From assembly GCA_035631315.1 (NCBI GenBank), contig DASQIZ010000045.1, positions 1 through 64,000 on the forward strand: a DNA stretch of 64,000 bases, written 5' to 3'. Below the pieces are notes generated by a model. The model did not search any database. It saw only the letters and a list, made by a program, of their open reading frames with translations, and was not told where the DNA came from. Positions 16,632-25,197 of this stretch are shown here, one piece after another. The stretch comes from 40CM-2-70-7 sp035631315 (GTDB taxonomy: Bacteria > Gemmatimonadota > Gemmatimonadetes > Gemmatimonadales > GWC2-71-9). The number at the start of each line of letters is the position of its first letter. The first letter of the stretch is position 1. The translations under genes were made by a program, and so were the position numbers.

Positions 16632-17958
16632 GCCACGCCAGCTCCAGCTCATGGGGCTGGTGGCTGTGTTGTTCTTCTGCGTATCGGGTGGACCGTTCGG
16701 TCTCGAAGGAATGGTAGGCCCGGTGGGCCCGGGGCTCGCGCTCCTCCTGCTGATCGTCATCCCCGTTCTCTACACCATTCCCGAAGCCCTCCTGATCGGC
16801 GAGCTGGCATCCATGCTCCCCGCGGAGGGCGGGTACTATGTCTGGGTCAAACGCGCCTTCGGTCCGTTCTGGGGATTCTGGAACGGGTGGTTGTCCTGGG
16901 CCTACTCACTGGTCGATATGGCGCTGTACCCCGTCCTCTTCCGCGACTACCTCCACTACTTCTTCCCCGGCATGACGCCGGTCGAGGGATGGATCGTCGC
17001 ACTCGCCGTGATCTGGATCGCGACCGGGGTGAATCTTCGGGGCACCCACACCGTCGGAGCGGCCTCGACGGGATTCGTGGCGTTAGTGGTGGCGCCCTTC
17101 GCGGTGCTGGCGGCGCTCGCGGCGCTGAAATGGATGGGGAATCCGGCCGCGCATCTCACGCTCACCCCGTTTCACGCCGAGGGCACGACGTTCTTCGCCG
17201 CACTCGGCGTCGGGATCAGCCAGGGGATCTGGAATTACTCCGGCTGGGACAACGCGTCGACTATCGGCGACGAGATCCAGTCGTCCGGACGCACGTACCC
17301 GAAGGCGCTGGCGCGAGCGGTCCCGCTCGTGACCCTGGTCTATCTCGTGTCGGTGGTCCCGACACTTGCGGTGAGTGACTGGCACACGTGGACCGACGGG
17401 GCATGGCCGGCGATCGCGCGGGCCATCGTGGGCGGGTGGCTGGCGCAGTGGATCGCCCTCGCCGGCATGGTGAGTGCGTTCGCGCTCTTCAACGCGCTCC
17501 TCCTCGCCTACTCCCGGATCCCCCTCGCACTCGCCCGTGACGCACTCCTCCCCTCGAGTCTCGGCACCACCGACGGGCGCGGTACTCCCCGCACCGCAGT
17601 GATCGTATCGGCCATCTGCTATTCGGTGTGGGTGCTGCTCCCGTTCGGGGACCTGCTCGCGGCTGATGTGCTGCTCTACACCCTCGCGCTGGTACTCGAG
17701 TTCGGGGCCTTGCTCGCCTTGCGGCAGAAGGAGCCGACGCTGCGCGGACCGTTCCGCATCCCGTTGCCGACGCCGGTGCTGGGGGTGCTCGCGGTGCTGC
17801 CACCGCTCGTGCTGGGTACGGCGGTGGCGTTGGAGCTGACCGGCGAGGGTGCCGGCTTCAAGGGAGTGCTGGTGGGGCTGACCCTCGCGGCGTTGGGACC
17901 AGTGATCTACGCGATCCTGGCCCCACGCGCGGCGAGAGCGGAGGCTGCGGCGCCTTAA
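16624..17958 (+). CDS. APC superfamily amino acid permease
   Basis: A 444-residue integral membrane protein with about 12 hydrophobic segments. The N terminus has the APC signature: VSGGPFGLEGMVGPVGPG in helix 1 and ELASMLPAEGGYYVWVKRAF around helices 2-3, where substrate backbone contacts lie. Later segments include GIWNYSGWDNASTIGDEIQ (helix 6 region). The best relatives are polyamine/amino-acid transporters of the AGT and YfnA type; the substrate is not determinable. The GTG start at 16624 lies within the end of the preceding lipoprotein gene, and its TAA overlaps the stop of the convergent DoxX gene. Confidence 0.88.
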   Translation: MNKPRQLQLMGLVAVLFFCVSGGPFGLEGMVGPVGPGLALLLLIVIPVLYTIPEALLIGELASMLPAEGGYYVWVKRAFGPFWGFWNGWLSWAYSLVDMALYPVLFRDYLHYFFPGMTPVEGWIVALAVIWIATGVNLRGTHTVGAASTGFVALVVAPFAVLAALAALKWMGNPAAHLTLTPFHAEGTTFFAALGVGISQGIWNYSGWDNASTIGDEIQSSGRTYPKALARAVPLVTLVYLVSVVPTLAVSDWHTWTDGAWPAIARAIVGGWLAQWIALAGMVSAFALFNALLLAYSRIPLALARDALLPSSLGTTDGRGTPRTAVIVSAICYSVWVLLPFGDLLAADVLLYTLALVLEFGALLALRQKEPTLRGPFRIPLPTPVLGVLAVLPPLVLGTAVALELTGEGAGFKGVLVGLTLAALGPVIYAILAPRAARAEAAAP

Positions 17959-18359
17959 CGGTGGAGCAGGTGCGGCAGGGTGAGGGTGCCTGGACCCGTC
18001 GCGGCCAGCACGAGCGCCACGGCAATGAGGGTCAGCGGATACTCATATCCGCCGTTGGTGTTCCAGACGCCCTTGGCCAGGTGCACGGTCTTGATGGCGA
18101 CCAGCATCACCGCCACGATCATCGCGGCGCCAAGCCAGGTTTCCACGCCGAAAATCAGGAGCAGGCCGCCGAGGGTTTCGAACGTCGCGGCGATGGCGGC
18201 GTGCAGCGGGGCGGGTTTGATGCCCATGCTGGCGAGCCAGCCGGTCATGCCCTTGAACCCGACTCCACCGAACCAGCCGAACGCCTTCTGGGTCCCGTGA
18301 CCGATGAACAACGCTCCGACGACGAGCCGGAGAAAGAGCAGCGCGAGATTGGTCCACAT
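17955..18359 (-). CDS. DoxX family membrane protein (MhqP-like)
   Basis: The start is ATG 18359, with GGAGG nine bases upstream, giving 134 residues and four membrane helices. The DoxX core is clear: LALLFLRLVVGALFIGHGTQ, FGWFGGVGFKG, FETLGGLLLIFG, AMIVAVMLVAIKTVH. DoxX relatives are subunits of quinone or thiol redox systems and are often induced by quinones and electrophiles. The divergent MarR gene at 18459 and the palindrome between them argue for that type of control. Its stop overlaps that of the APC permease gene. Confidence 0.88.
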   Translation of the reverse strand: MWTNLALLFLRLVVGALFIGHGTQKAFGWFGGVGFKGMTGWLASMGIKPAPLHAAIAATFETLGGLLLIFGVETWLGAAMIVAVMLVAIKTVHLAKGVWNTNGGYEYPLTLIAVALVLAATGPGTLTLPHLLHR

Positions 18360-18381
18360 GAACGGCCTCCAGTTGAGATTT

Positions 18382-18393
18382 CTCGAATTCGAG
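18382..18393. promoter_or_regulatory. Probable MarR/MhqR-type operator
   Basis: CTCGAATTCGAG is a perfect 12-base palindrome lying between DoxX and its divergent MarR gene, 23 bases before the DoxX start. It matches the core of the MhqR box known from Bacillus (ATCTCGAATTCGAGAT). A further TTTCGAG half site is at 18398-18404. Confidence 0.65.
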
Positions 18394-18458
18394 CTAGTTT
18401 CGAGTTGCCTCACTTGGAACCACCGGGTCGCCCGCCGGGTTCCCTAGGGTGGAGGGAT

Positions 18459-18929
18459 ATGCCTCAAAATGAAGCGCCGGGCCGCGATCCGGCCCTCGAA
18501 CTGTGGGTGGTGCTGGCGCGCGCGTTCGACGCCGTGAGCCGGCACGCCCGGGCGCAGGTCACCCATCATGGACTCGCCGACGCCGAGTTCGGGATCCTGG
18601 AAGTGCTCTACCACAAGGGACCGCTGGCGGTGTGCGAGGCGCAGCGCCGGATCCTGCTGCAGAGCGGCAGCACGGCCTACGTGGTGGACAAGCTGGAGCA
18701 GAAGAAGCTGGTCAAGCGCACGCCGAACCCGAAAGACAAGCGGGGGACGCTGCTCGTGCTCACGTCCAAGGGGCGCGGACTCATGACCCGGATTTTCCCG
18801 GAGCATGCGGAAACCATCAGGCGGGCGATGAGCGGATTGTCACCGGCGGAGCTGAAGCGTGCCGCAGAGCTCGTGCGCAAGCTGGGTCTGACCGCCGCGG
18901 CTACAGCCCTTGATGGAATCCCAGGGTGA
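18459..18929 (+). CDS. MarR family regulator, MhqR-like
   Basis: From ATG 18459 (GGAGGG upstream) the protein has 156 residues; the longer frame beginning at 17961 is antisense to DoxX. It shows the MarR fold with strong resemblance to MhqR: FGILEVLYHKGPLAVCEAQ, then GSTAYVVDKLEQKKLVKR for the recognition helix, and NPKDKRGTLLVLTSKG for the wing. MhqR represses quinone-detoxification genes, including a DoxX-family gene, in Firmicutes. The divergent DoxX gene and an MhqR-box-like palindrome support the same role here. The C-terminal end overlaps the convergent TPR-barrel gene by 29 bases. Confidence 0.88.
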   Translation: MPQNEAPGRDPALELWVVLARAFDAVSRHARAQVTHHGLADAEFGILEVLYHKGPLAVCEAQRRILLQSGSTAYVVDKLEQKKLVKRTPNPKDKRGTLLVLTSKGRGLMTRIFPEHAETIRRAMSGLSPAELKRAAELVRKLGLTAAATALDGIPG

Positions 18930-20385
18930 TGGAGTGGTAGCGGAACGCGCCGACCGTGTTCGATCCCGCGGAGTTGGTGTAGAGTCCCTGGAGCGTGAGC
19001 TCGCCGCCATTCCAGGTGTGTGAAAGGGTGGCCGCGAGGTGCCACTCCCCCTGCCAGGTCCCTGTCGTGCCGCTATACAAAATGATCTGTTGACCGCCGA
19101 TGCCGCCGTCGGCCCGCAGACCCCATGGTCCGCGACGCAGATTGTAGATGGCGCGTGCCTCGGCGACGGTGAAGCGATGGGGCGCGAAGTACAGACCGGG
19201 GCGCAGCTGGCTGTACCCCATCATCCGTCCGACCAGGCCGACTGAAACCCCGTGCCCAAGCCCCTCCAGGGCGGCCAGAATGCCGGAAAACCGGTGATTA
19301 CTGTCCGAGAACCAGGTCGCCCCCGCACCCGCGGAAATGGAGATTGTGGGTTTCGGGTCCAAGTCGGCGCTGAACTCGACGTCGTCCATCTTCAGGCCCG
19401 CGTCGATGAGGTGCGCCGTCTCGTCGAACGCCGCATGCGCGTACCCGAGTCCCAGGGCCGCGAACGGCGCCGGTTGCCACGATAGCCCGAGTTGTCCCGT
19501 CAACGGTGCATGATCAGCGTGTGCCGAGTTCAGGTATCGGGCACCGAGTCCGGCCCGAACACCAACGGTCGGCGACATGGGGACGGCCACGACTCCTCCT
19601 AGTCCGTAGCTGGAAGAATTGTGGGACCCGTCGGCGGACCGTCGCCAACCGGCGGTGAGGGTGCCGCGTGCCTCCCCAAACAGTGGGCCAGATAACCAGA
19701 GGTCCTCGTTGTAGAAGGTCTCGTTGTCCGAGTCTCCTGCGCCGGTGAACGACGTCCCGAAATCCGGGCGCACAGCCGCCCGGAGAATCTTCTCGAGGTC
19801 CCGCGCCGCGGCATCTCCCGGCGCGACCGCGCGCGCCCGGTCGACATAGGCACGCGCCAACCCCGGCTCGCCCTTCCAGTAGAGCGTCTGCGCGAGGCCC
19901 ACGAGCAGCGTGGCATCGTCGGGGTGGCCGGCGAGCGCCGAGCGCCACAGACCTTCGGCCCGGTCGAGATCGCCCGCCCACGCGACACTCTGCGCGCGAC
20001 CGGCGAGCGCGTCCACCCGGCTCGAGTCCCGGACCAGCGTGGTGTCGTAGAGCGCGACGGCGTCGCCGGTGTGCCCGGCCCACGAGAGAACCCGGGCCTG
20101 CGCCACCATCAAGTCGGCGTTCGACGGGTCCAGCTGCCGGGCCCGGGCGAAACGCTGCAGCGACCGGTCGAGCTGACCATCCCAGCTGTCCAGCAGCGCG
20201 AGGCGCCATAGCGCGCGCTCGTTGAGGGAGTCCGCGTCGAGCACCTGCTGATACAGCGAGCGCGCCCGTGCGAAGTCGCCGGCGACGAACGCGGAATCCG
20301 CGCGCAGGATCTGCCCCGCCACCGGGGTGGTGCCGACGAGTGCGGCGATGACCGGTCCAAGAATCCGTTTCACCACGTACTCCAC
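18901..20385 (-). CDS. TPR domain plus outer-membrane beta-barrel protein (YaiO-like)
   Basis: A 494-residue exported protein. After the signal peptide (ILGPVIAALVGTTPVAGQ), residues 28-210 are TPR pairs (ARSLYQQVLDADSLNERALW; SLQRFARARQLDPSNADLMV). Residues 225-494 are amphipathic strands typical of a barrel, ending in FRYHSITLGFHQGL. The TPR-plus-barrel plan is found in YaiO and in exopolysaccharide porins such as PgaA. The upstream gene, which encodes a TPR plus glycosidase-like protein, overlaps it by 16 bases, so the two form an operon that may process and pass a polysaccharide across the outer membrane. No synthase gene is nearby. Confidence 0.8.
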   Translation of the reverse strand: MEYVVKRILGPVIAALVGTTPVAGQILRADSAFVAGDFARARSLYQQVLDADSLNERALWRLALLDSWDGQLDRSLQRFARARQLDPSNADLMVAQARVLSWAGHTGDAVALYDTTLVRDSSRVDALAGRAQSVAWAGDLDRAEGLWRSALAGHPDDATLLVGLAQTLYWKGEPGLARAYVDRARAVAPGDAAARDLEKILRAAVRPDFGTSFTGAGDSDNETFYNEDLWLSGPLFGEARGTLTAGWRRSADGSHNSSSYGLGGVVAVPMSPTVGVRAGLGARYLNSAHADHAPLTGQLGLSWQPAPFAALGLGYAHAAFDETAHLIDAGLKMDDVEFSADLDPKPTISISAGAGATWFSDSNHRFSGILAALEGLGHGVSVGLVGRMMGYSQLRPGLYFAPHRFTVAEARAIYNLRRGPWGLRADGGIGGQQIILYSGTTGTWQGEWHLAATLSHTWNGGELTLQGLYTNSAGSNTVGAFRYHSITLGFHQGL

Positions 20386-22889
20386 AGATCGCGGATGGCA
20401 AAGTATGCGGCCTTGAGCCGCTCATGGGACACCGGCACCTCCCACCCGGGCCACCGGTAGGTCGGTCCCGGCGCCAGATGGTCCCGCTCGATTCCCGTCT
20501 TGCTCAACACCGCCACGCCGAACCGGAATCCGTCGGTCGAGTCGGTCTGGAATCTGCCTCTGGCCGGGATGCTGGTCAGCACCTGGTGCGACGAGGGGTC
20601 GGTCACGTTCAGGAGGCCCCAGGGGATCCGGACCTCAACCAGATTGGCCGAGCGATCGATGTACCAGTCCGACCGCGTCGAGCTCGCCTCCGTGCCGAAT
20701 TGCAGGCGGCCCCGGTTTGTCCCCGCGGCGGGGAAAGTCTGCCCATCCCGGCCGATGCGCCAGCGATTGGACGTCACCCACATGGAATCCCAGACGCCGG
20801 TGCGGCTCGTTTGCCCCACACGGGCGCCATATTGATAGAAGGGATCGAGGGCGGTGGGTCCCATCCCCTGCCTGGGAACGAGATACGGGCTGTACCAGGG
20901 GGCGACCCACATCCGGCCGGAGTCTCCCAGGGTCAGCGCGAATTCGTAGCCGATCGAGTCGACGGTCGTGAGGCCGGGAAGCAGGAATTGGCCGGCCTTC
21001 CTTCCATATGTGTCGATGCCCACCACGTACCGGACGGTGTCCGCCGGCGTGCGGTCCTCGATCGCCAGATACAGATACGCGGGATCCGATCCCACGCGCA
21101 GGGTGACAGCGGCGTCCCCCTCGATCGCTTGTAGCCTGCGCCACTTGGCCGGGTCACCGCCAAGGACCGGGCGTGTCGCCGTGTCGCCGGCGAACTCTCC
21201 CAGCAGTCCGTAGTTCTGCTCCGCGTCCATCACGTTGTGCCACAGCCGCGTCCGCTCGGCGGGCGTCTCCAAGTCGATCACCGGCCAATTGTGCTTGAAC
21301 CATTCGTCGATCCAGGCGAAGAGAACCCCGCCCGCGAGTCCCGCCTCACGGATTTCGGTGGTGAGCCGGACGTCGTACTTCGCCTGGGCCTGCTCGTCGT
21401 GGCCGCCATGATCGATTCCCTCCGGCTGCTCGTGCGCGTCGCCACGAGAGGAGGGCACGCCGTACTCCGAGATGACGATCGGCATCCCCGGATAGTGCTT
21501 CTTCAAGTCGAGCAGATACCCGTAATAGTGCGACCGGCCATACGATGACGTGGCTTTGCCGTACTCCGGGTCGAGGTCCATGAAATCGGGATAGTAAGGA
21601 TACGCGTGGTAGGAGACGTACCATCCCCCGAGGTTCGCCGGCGTCGGATGCACCAACGCGGCGTCGAGGGAGGCGGCATCGTTGTCGTACTCCCGGAGAT
21701 CGGGATTCGCGGGAATTCCCTTTGCCCGGCGCAAGGCGACCTCTTCGTTGCCGGTCGACTCCGTCGGGTGGCGGAGAGGATCGAGCGTGGGCCAGTTGGT
21801 GTAGGCGATCGGCCGCGACGCGTGATAGAGATCCCACTCGAGCCCGAGCATCGAGTCGCATTGGGCCGCCATCCACCGGTCCGCCGGCGTGCCGTGCGGC
21901 ATGACGAGGAAGCGGCCCGCAAACGCCGTATCAGCCGGGTGGAGCGCGTCGAACGCGACAATGGTGGAAGGCTCCCACTCGCGCCCGATGAGATACGCCA
22001 ACACATAGGGTGAGACGTCGGCGTCGTAGCGGCCGAACGAGTGTCCGGGACGTGCGCCGATGCTCGCATGCCCGTGAACGATGTCAACCACCCGCCGCAT
22101 CTCCGCCAGGAATTCCGTGCGCCACTCCGGGTTGTCGTAATCACCCCGGGGAGGCGGCTCCGCCCACACACCGTGAATGAGCCAGAGCGCCTGGTCGGGA
22201 TGAGCGCTGTTCCAGTCCTTGAGCGCCTGATAAAAAACCGGAGGGTGAACCGTATAGACGCGCACGACGTTGGCGTGCGCCGCCGCCATCAGGGAAAGCC
22301 AGCGAGTGTACGTGGACTCCGCCTGCGGAAACTCGGATGGAAATTTTCCGGGCAAGGCGGCACCGAGGTTGATGCCACGCAGGTAGAACGGCCGCCATCC
22401 CGCCGGGGTATGGATCTCGAAGTGGTCGCCTGAGGTCCGTGCCGGCACCTGGGGTGCATCCGGTCGTTTGGCCCGCGGCAAGGCCGGGGCGACGCCCAGG
22501 GCCAGTAGCTCGGTCTGCGCGTCCGGGTACGCGGGCGCGACCTTCAGCGCCCTTTCGAACGCGATCACGGCATCGTCAGGGCGACCCAGCCGGCGAGACA
22601 CCACTCCCAGTCCATACCACGCATCGGCGTCCGTGGAGTCGGTCGTCGCGCTGCGAAAGAAGGCACTCGCCCTTTCAAGCCGCCCTAACTGCAGCAGTGC
22701 GAACCCCATCCCGGTCCGGGCTCCCCGAATGCCGGGGCACAGAGAATCCGCCGCCGCGAAGGCCTGTACGGACACCTCGGCCTGACCGGCCCGATAGGCG
22801 CGCCACCCCTGGTCGAGCGCGGCTCGCGCCGCGGAGTCGTGCGGGCACAGCGATTGGAGGAGGAGGACAACCGGAAGCAGCATATCCAT
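20370..22889 (-). CDS. Exported TPR plus glycoside-hydrolase-like protein
   Basis: An 839-residue protein. It has a short signal sequence (MLLPVVLLLQSLC), TPR helices at about residues 25-135 (ERASAFFRSATTDSTDADAW; AVIAFERALKVAPAYPDAQ), then a TIM-barrel region from about 165 (FYLRGINLGAALPGKFPSEF; ANVVRVYTVHPPVFY) resembling clan-A hydrolases. A possible acid/base Glu is in LIGREWEPS and a possible nucleophile Glu in IVISEYGVPSS. The last 270 residues are beta-sandwich-like. It may act on a polysaccharide handled by the following TPR-barrel protein. An ATG at 22883 is an alternative start, better placed relative to a TATATT box. Confidence 0.75.
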   Translation of the reverse strand: MDMLLPVVLLLQSLCPHDSAARAALDQGWRAYRAGQAEVSVQAFAAADSLCPGIRGARTGMGFALLQLGRLERASAFFRSATTDSTDADAWYGLGVVSRRLGRPDDAVIAFERALKVAPAYPDAQTELLALGVAPALPRAKRPDAPQVPARTSGDHFEIHTPAGWRPFYLRGINLGAALPGKFPSEFPQAESTYTRWLSLMAAAHANVVRVYTVHPPVFYQALKDWNSAHPDQALWLIHGVWAEPPPRGDYDNPEWRTEFLAEMRRVVDIVHGHASIGARPGHSFGRYDADVSPYVLAYLIGREWEPSTIVAFDALHPADTAFAGRFLVMPHGTPADRWMAAQCDSMLGLEWDLYHASRPIAYTNWPTLDPLRHPTESTGNEEVALRRAKGIPANPDLREYDNDAASLDAALVHPTPANLGGWYVSYHAYPYYPDFMDLDPEYGKATSSYGRSHYYGYLLDLKKHYPGMPIVISEYGVPSSRGDAHEQPEGIDHGGHDEQAQAKYDVRLTTEIREAGLAGGVLFAWIDEWFKHNWPVIDLETPAERTRLWHNVMDAEQNYGLLGEFAGDTATRPVLGGDPAKWRRLQAIEGDAAVTLRVGSDPAYLYLAIEDRTPADTVRYVVGIDTYGRKAGQFLLPGLTTVDSIGYEFALTLGDSGRMWVAPWYSPYLVPRQGMGPTALDPFYQYGARVGQTSRTGVWDSMWVTSNRWRIGRDGQTFPAAGTNRGRLQFGTEASSTRSDWYIDRSANLVEVRIPWGLLNVTDPSSHQVLTSIPARGRFQTDSTDGFRFGVAVLSKTGIERDHLAPGPTYRWPGWEVPVSHERLKAAYFAIRDLWSTW

Positions 22890-22921
22890 CGAAATATACG
22901 ATTAGATAGATTCCGCACCCT

Positions 22922-25195
22922 ATGGCACACTCCCACAACCTCGGCTTTCCATCTCTCGGCGCCGCGCGCGAGCTGAAGCGCGCCACCGAGGGCTACTGGG
23001 CGGGGAAGATTCCCGCCGCGGACCTTCTCGAAACGGCGAAATCTCTGCGCGCCCGTCATTGGGCCATGCAGCGCGACGCCGGGATCGACCTGATCCCAGT
23101 CAACGACTTTTCCCTATACGACCGGATGCTGGACACCTGCGCCATGGTGGGCGCGGTGCCGCCGCGGTACGCCCTCCGGGCCGGGTCGCTGGTCGACCTC
23201 GACACCTACTTCGCGATGGCGCGCGGGAGTCAGGGCAAAGGTCGCGACGTAGTCGCGATGGAGATGACGAAGTGGTTCGACACGAACTACCACTACCTCG
23301 TCCCTGAGCTCGCGGCGGGTCAGCGGTTTTCGCTCTCGTCCACCAAGCCGGTCGACGAATTCCGGGAAGCGAAGGCCCTGGGCCTCAACGCCAAGCCGGT
23401 GCTCATCGGTCCGGTCACCTTCCTCCTGCTTTCGAAGACCTCCGGCATCGGGGATCGCCTGAGTCACCTCGAGGCACTGCTCCCTGTCTACGCCGAGGTC
23501 TTGCGGCAGCTGAAGAGCGCGGGGGCCGAGTGGGTGCAGATGGACGAGCCGGCGCTGGCGCTGGATCGTACCGACGCGGAGCTCAAGGCCTTCACCCGGG
23601 CGTATTCGTACCTCGCGAAGGAAGCACCGGGCATCAACGTCCTCCTCGCGACCTACTTCGCCGGGGCGGGGGACAACGCGGCGACGTTGCACGCGCTGCC
23701 CGTGGCCGGAGCGCACGTCGATTTGATCCGGGGGGCAGGTGACCTGAACCGCGTGCTGGAGAAGTGGCCCGCGGGCCGAATCCTGTCCGCGGGGATCGTC
23801 GACGGGCGGAACATCTGGCGGAGCGACCTCGAGGTCCAGCTGTCGACGCTCGAGCGCATCCGCGACAAGATCGGGTCCGAGGCCCTATGGATCGCGCCAT
23901 CATGCTCGCTCCTGCACGTTCCGCAGGACCTCGATCTCGAGAAGCATCTGGATGCCGAGATCAAGCAATGGCTCGCCTTCGCGAAGCAGAAGCTGGCCGA
24001 GATTGCGGTGCTCACGCAGGCGGTGAATGGCGGTCGGGGTGCCGTGTCGAAGATACTCGCCGAGAGCCGGGTGGCCGCGGAGTCCCGCCGGACCAGCCCG
24101 CGGATTCACCGCGAGTCGGTGCGGGCCCGCGTGACCGCCGTCAAACCCGCGGATGAGCGGCGCGCCTCGCCCTTCGGCAGCCGCCGGGGCAGCCAGTTGA
24201 AGCTCCCGCCGTTCCCCACGACCACCATCGGGTCCTTCCCGCAGACGGCCGAGGTGCGCAACGCGCGGAAGAAGCTGCACGACGGAACGTGGACCGCGGC
24301 GGAGTACGACCGGTTCGTCGAGAGCGAGATCAAGCGAACGCTCAAGATCCAGGAAGATCTCGGACTCGATGTCCTGGTGCATGGAGAGTTCGAGCGGAAC
24401 GACATGGTGGAGTACTTCGGTGAGCAGCTCGACGGGTTCGCCTTCACCGAGCACGGCTGGGTCCAGTCGTACGGCTCCCGGTACGTGAAACCCCCGATCA
24501 TCTATGGAGATGCCGAGCGCCCCAACGCGATGACGGTGCGGTGGAGCGCGTACGCGCAGTCGCAGACGCAGAAACCTGTGAAGGGCATGCTGACCGGTCC
24601 CGTGACCATTCTGCAGTGGTCCTTCGTCCGGAACGATCAGCCACGCGCGGATACGGCGGTGCAGATCGCGCTGGTGATCCGGGACGAAGTACGGGATCTC
24701 GAGAAGGCCGGGATCCGGGTGATTCAGATCGACGAGCCCGCGTTGCGCGAGGGCATGCCGCTCAAACGGTCGGAGCAGGGCGCGTATCTCGACTGGGCGG
24801 TGCGGGCCTTCCGGCTGGCGACCAGCGGCGTGACCGACGCGACGCAGATTCACACGCACATGTGCTACAGCGAGTTCAACGAAGTGGTGCGCGTGATCGC
24901 GGACATGGATGCGGACGTCATCTCGATCGAAAACGCGCGCTCCGGATCGGAGCTGCTCCGCGCGTTCCGGGAGTTCAAGTATCCGAACGAGATCGGTCCC
25001 GGCGTCTACGACATCCACTCACCGCGGGTCCCGTCGGTCGAGGAGATGGTCAAACTCCTCCAGGCGGCGCGCGAGGTGCTGGACGAACGGCAGGTCTGGG
25101 TCAATCCGGATTGCGGCTTGAAGACCCGTGGCTGGCCGGAGACCATGGCCTCTCTCACCAACCTGGTCGCGGCGGCGAAGCAACTGCGCGGCTGA
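22922..25195 (+). CDS. metE: Cobalamin-independent methionine synthase
   Basis: The 757-residue protein matches MetE in full length. It transfers the methyl group of methyltetrahydropteroyl-triglutamate to homocysteine in the cytoplasm. Zinc ligands are visible in the C-terminal half: His646 and Cys648 in HTHMCYSEF and Cys731 in NPDCGLKTR. The C-terminal domain begins with LPPFPTTTIGSFPQTAEVR near residue 430. The linker around residues 378-415 is unusually rich in Arg and Ser. A TAGATT box lies nine bases before the ATG and there is no ribosome binding site, so the mRNA is probably leaderless. No riboswitch fits in the 32-base upstream gap. Confidence 0.97.
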   Translation: MAHSHNLGFPSLGAARELKRATEGYWAGKIPAADLLETAKSLRARHWAMQRDAGIDLIPVNDFSLYDRMLDTCAMVGAVPPRYALRAGSLVDLDTYFAMARGSQGKGRDVVAMEMTKWFDTNYHYLVPELAAGQRFSLSSTKPVDEFREAKALGLNAKPVLIGPVTFLLLSKTSGIGDRLSHLEALLPVYAEVLRQLKSAGAEWVQMDEPALALDRTDAELKAFTRAYSYLAKEAPGINVLLATYFAGAGDNAATLHALPVAGAHVDLIRGAGDLNRVLEKWPAGRILSAGIVDGRNIWRSDLEVQLSTLERIRDKIGSEALWIAPSCSLLHVPQDLDLEKHLDAEIKQWLAFAKQKLAEIAVLTQAVNGGRGAVSKILAESRVAAESRRTSPRIHRESVRARVTAVKPADERRASPFGSRRGSQLKLPPFPTTTIGSFPQTAEVRNARKKLHDGTWTAAEYDRFVESEIKRTLKIQEDLGLDVLVHGEFERNDMVEYFGEQLDGFAFTEHGWVQSYGSRYVKPPIIYGDAERPNAMTVRWSAYAQSQTQKPVKGMLTGPVTILQWSFVRNDQPRADTAVQIALVIRDEVRDLEKAGIRVIQIDEPALREGMPLKRSEQGAYLDWAVRAFRLATSGVTDATQIHTHMCYSEFNEVVRVIADMDADVISIENARSGSELLRAFREFKYPNEIGPGVYDIHSPRVPSVEEMVKLLQAAREVLDERQVWVNPDCGLKTRGWPETMASLTNLVAAAKQLRG

Positions 25196-25197
25196 GC

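Noticed and set aside
22890..22921. SAM or cobalamin riboswitch before metE
   Set aside because: Only 32 bases separate metE from the divergent gene, too few for either class.
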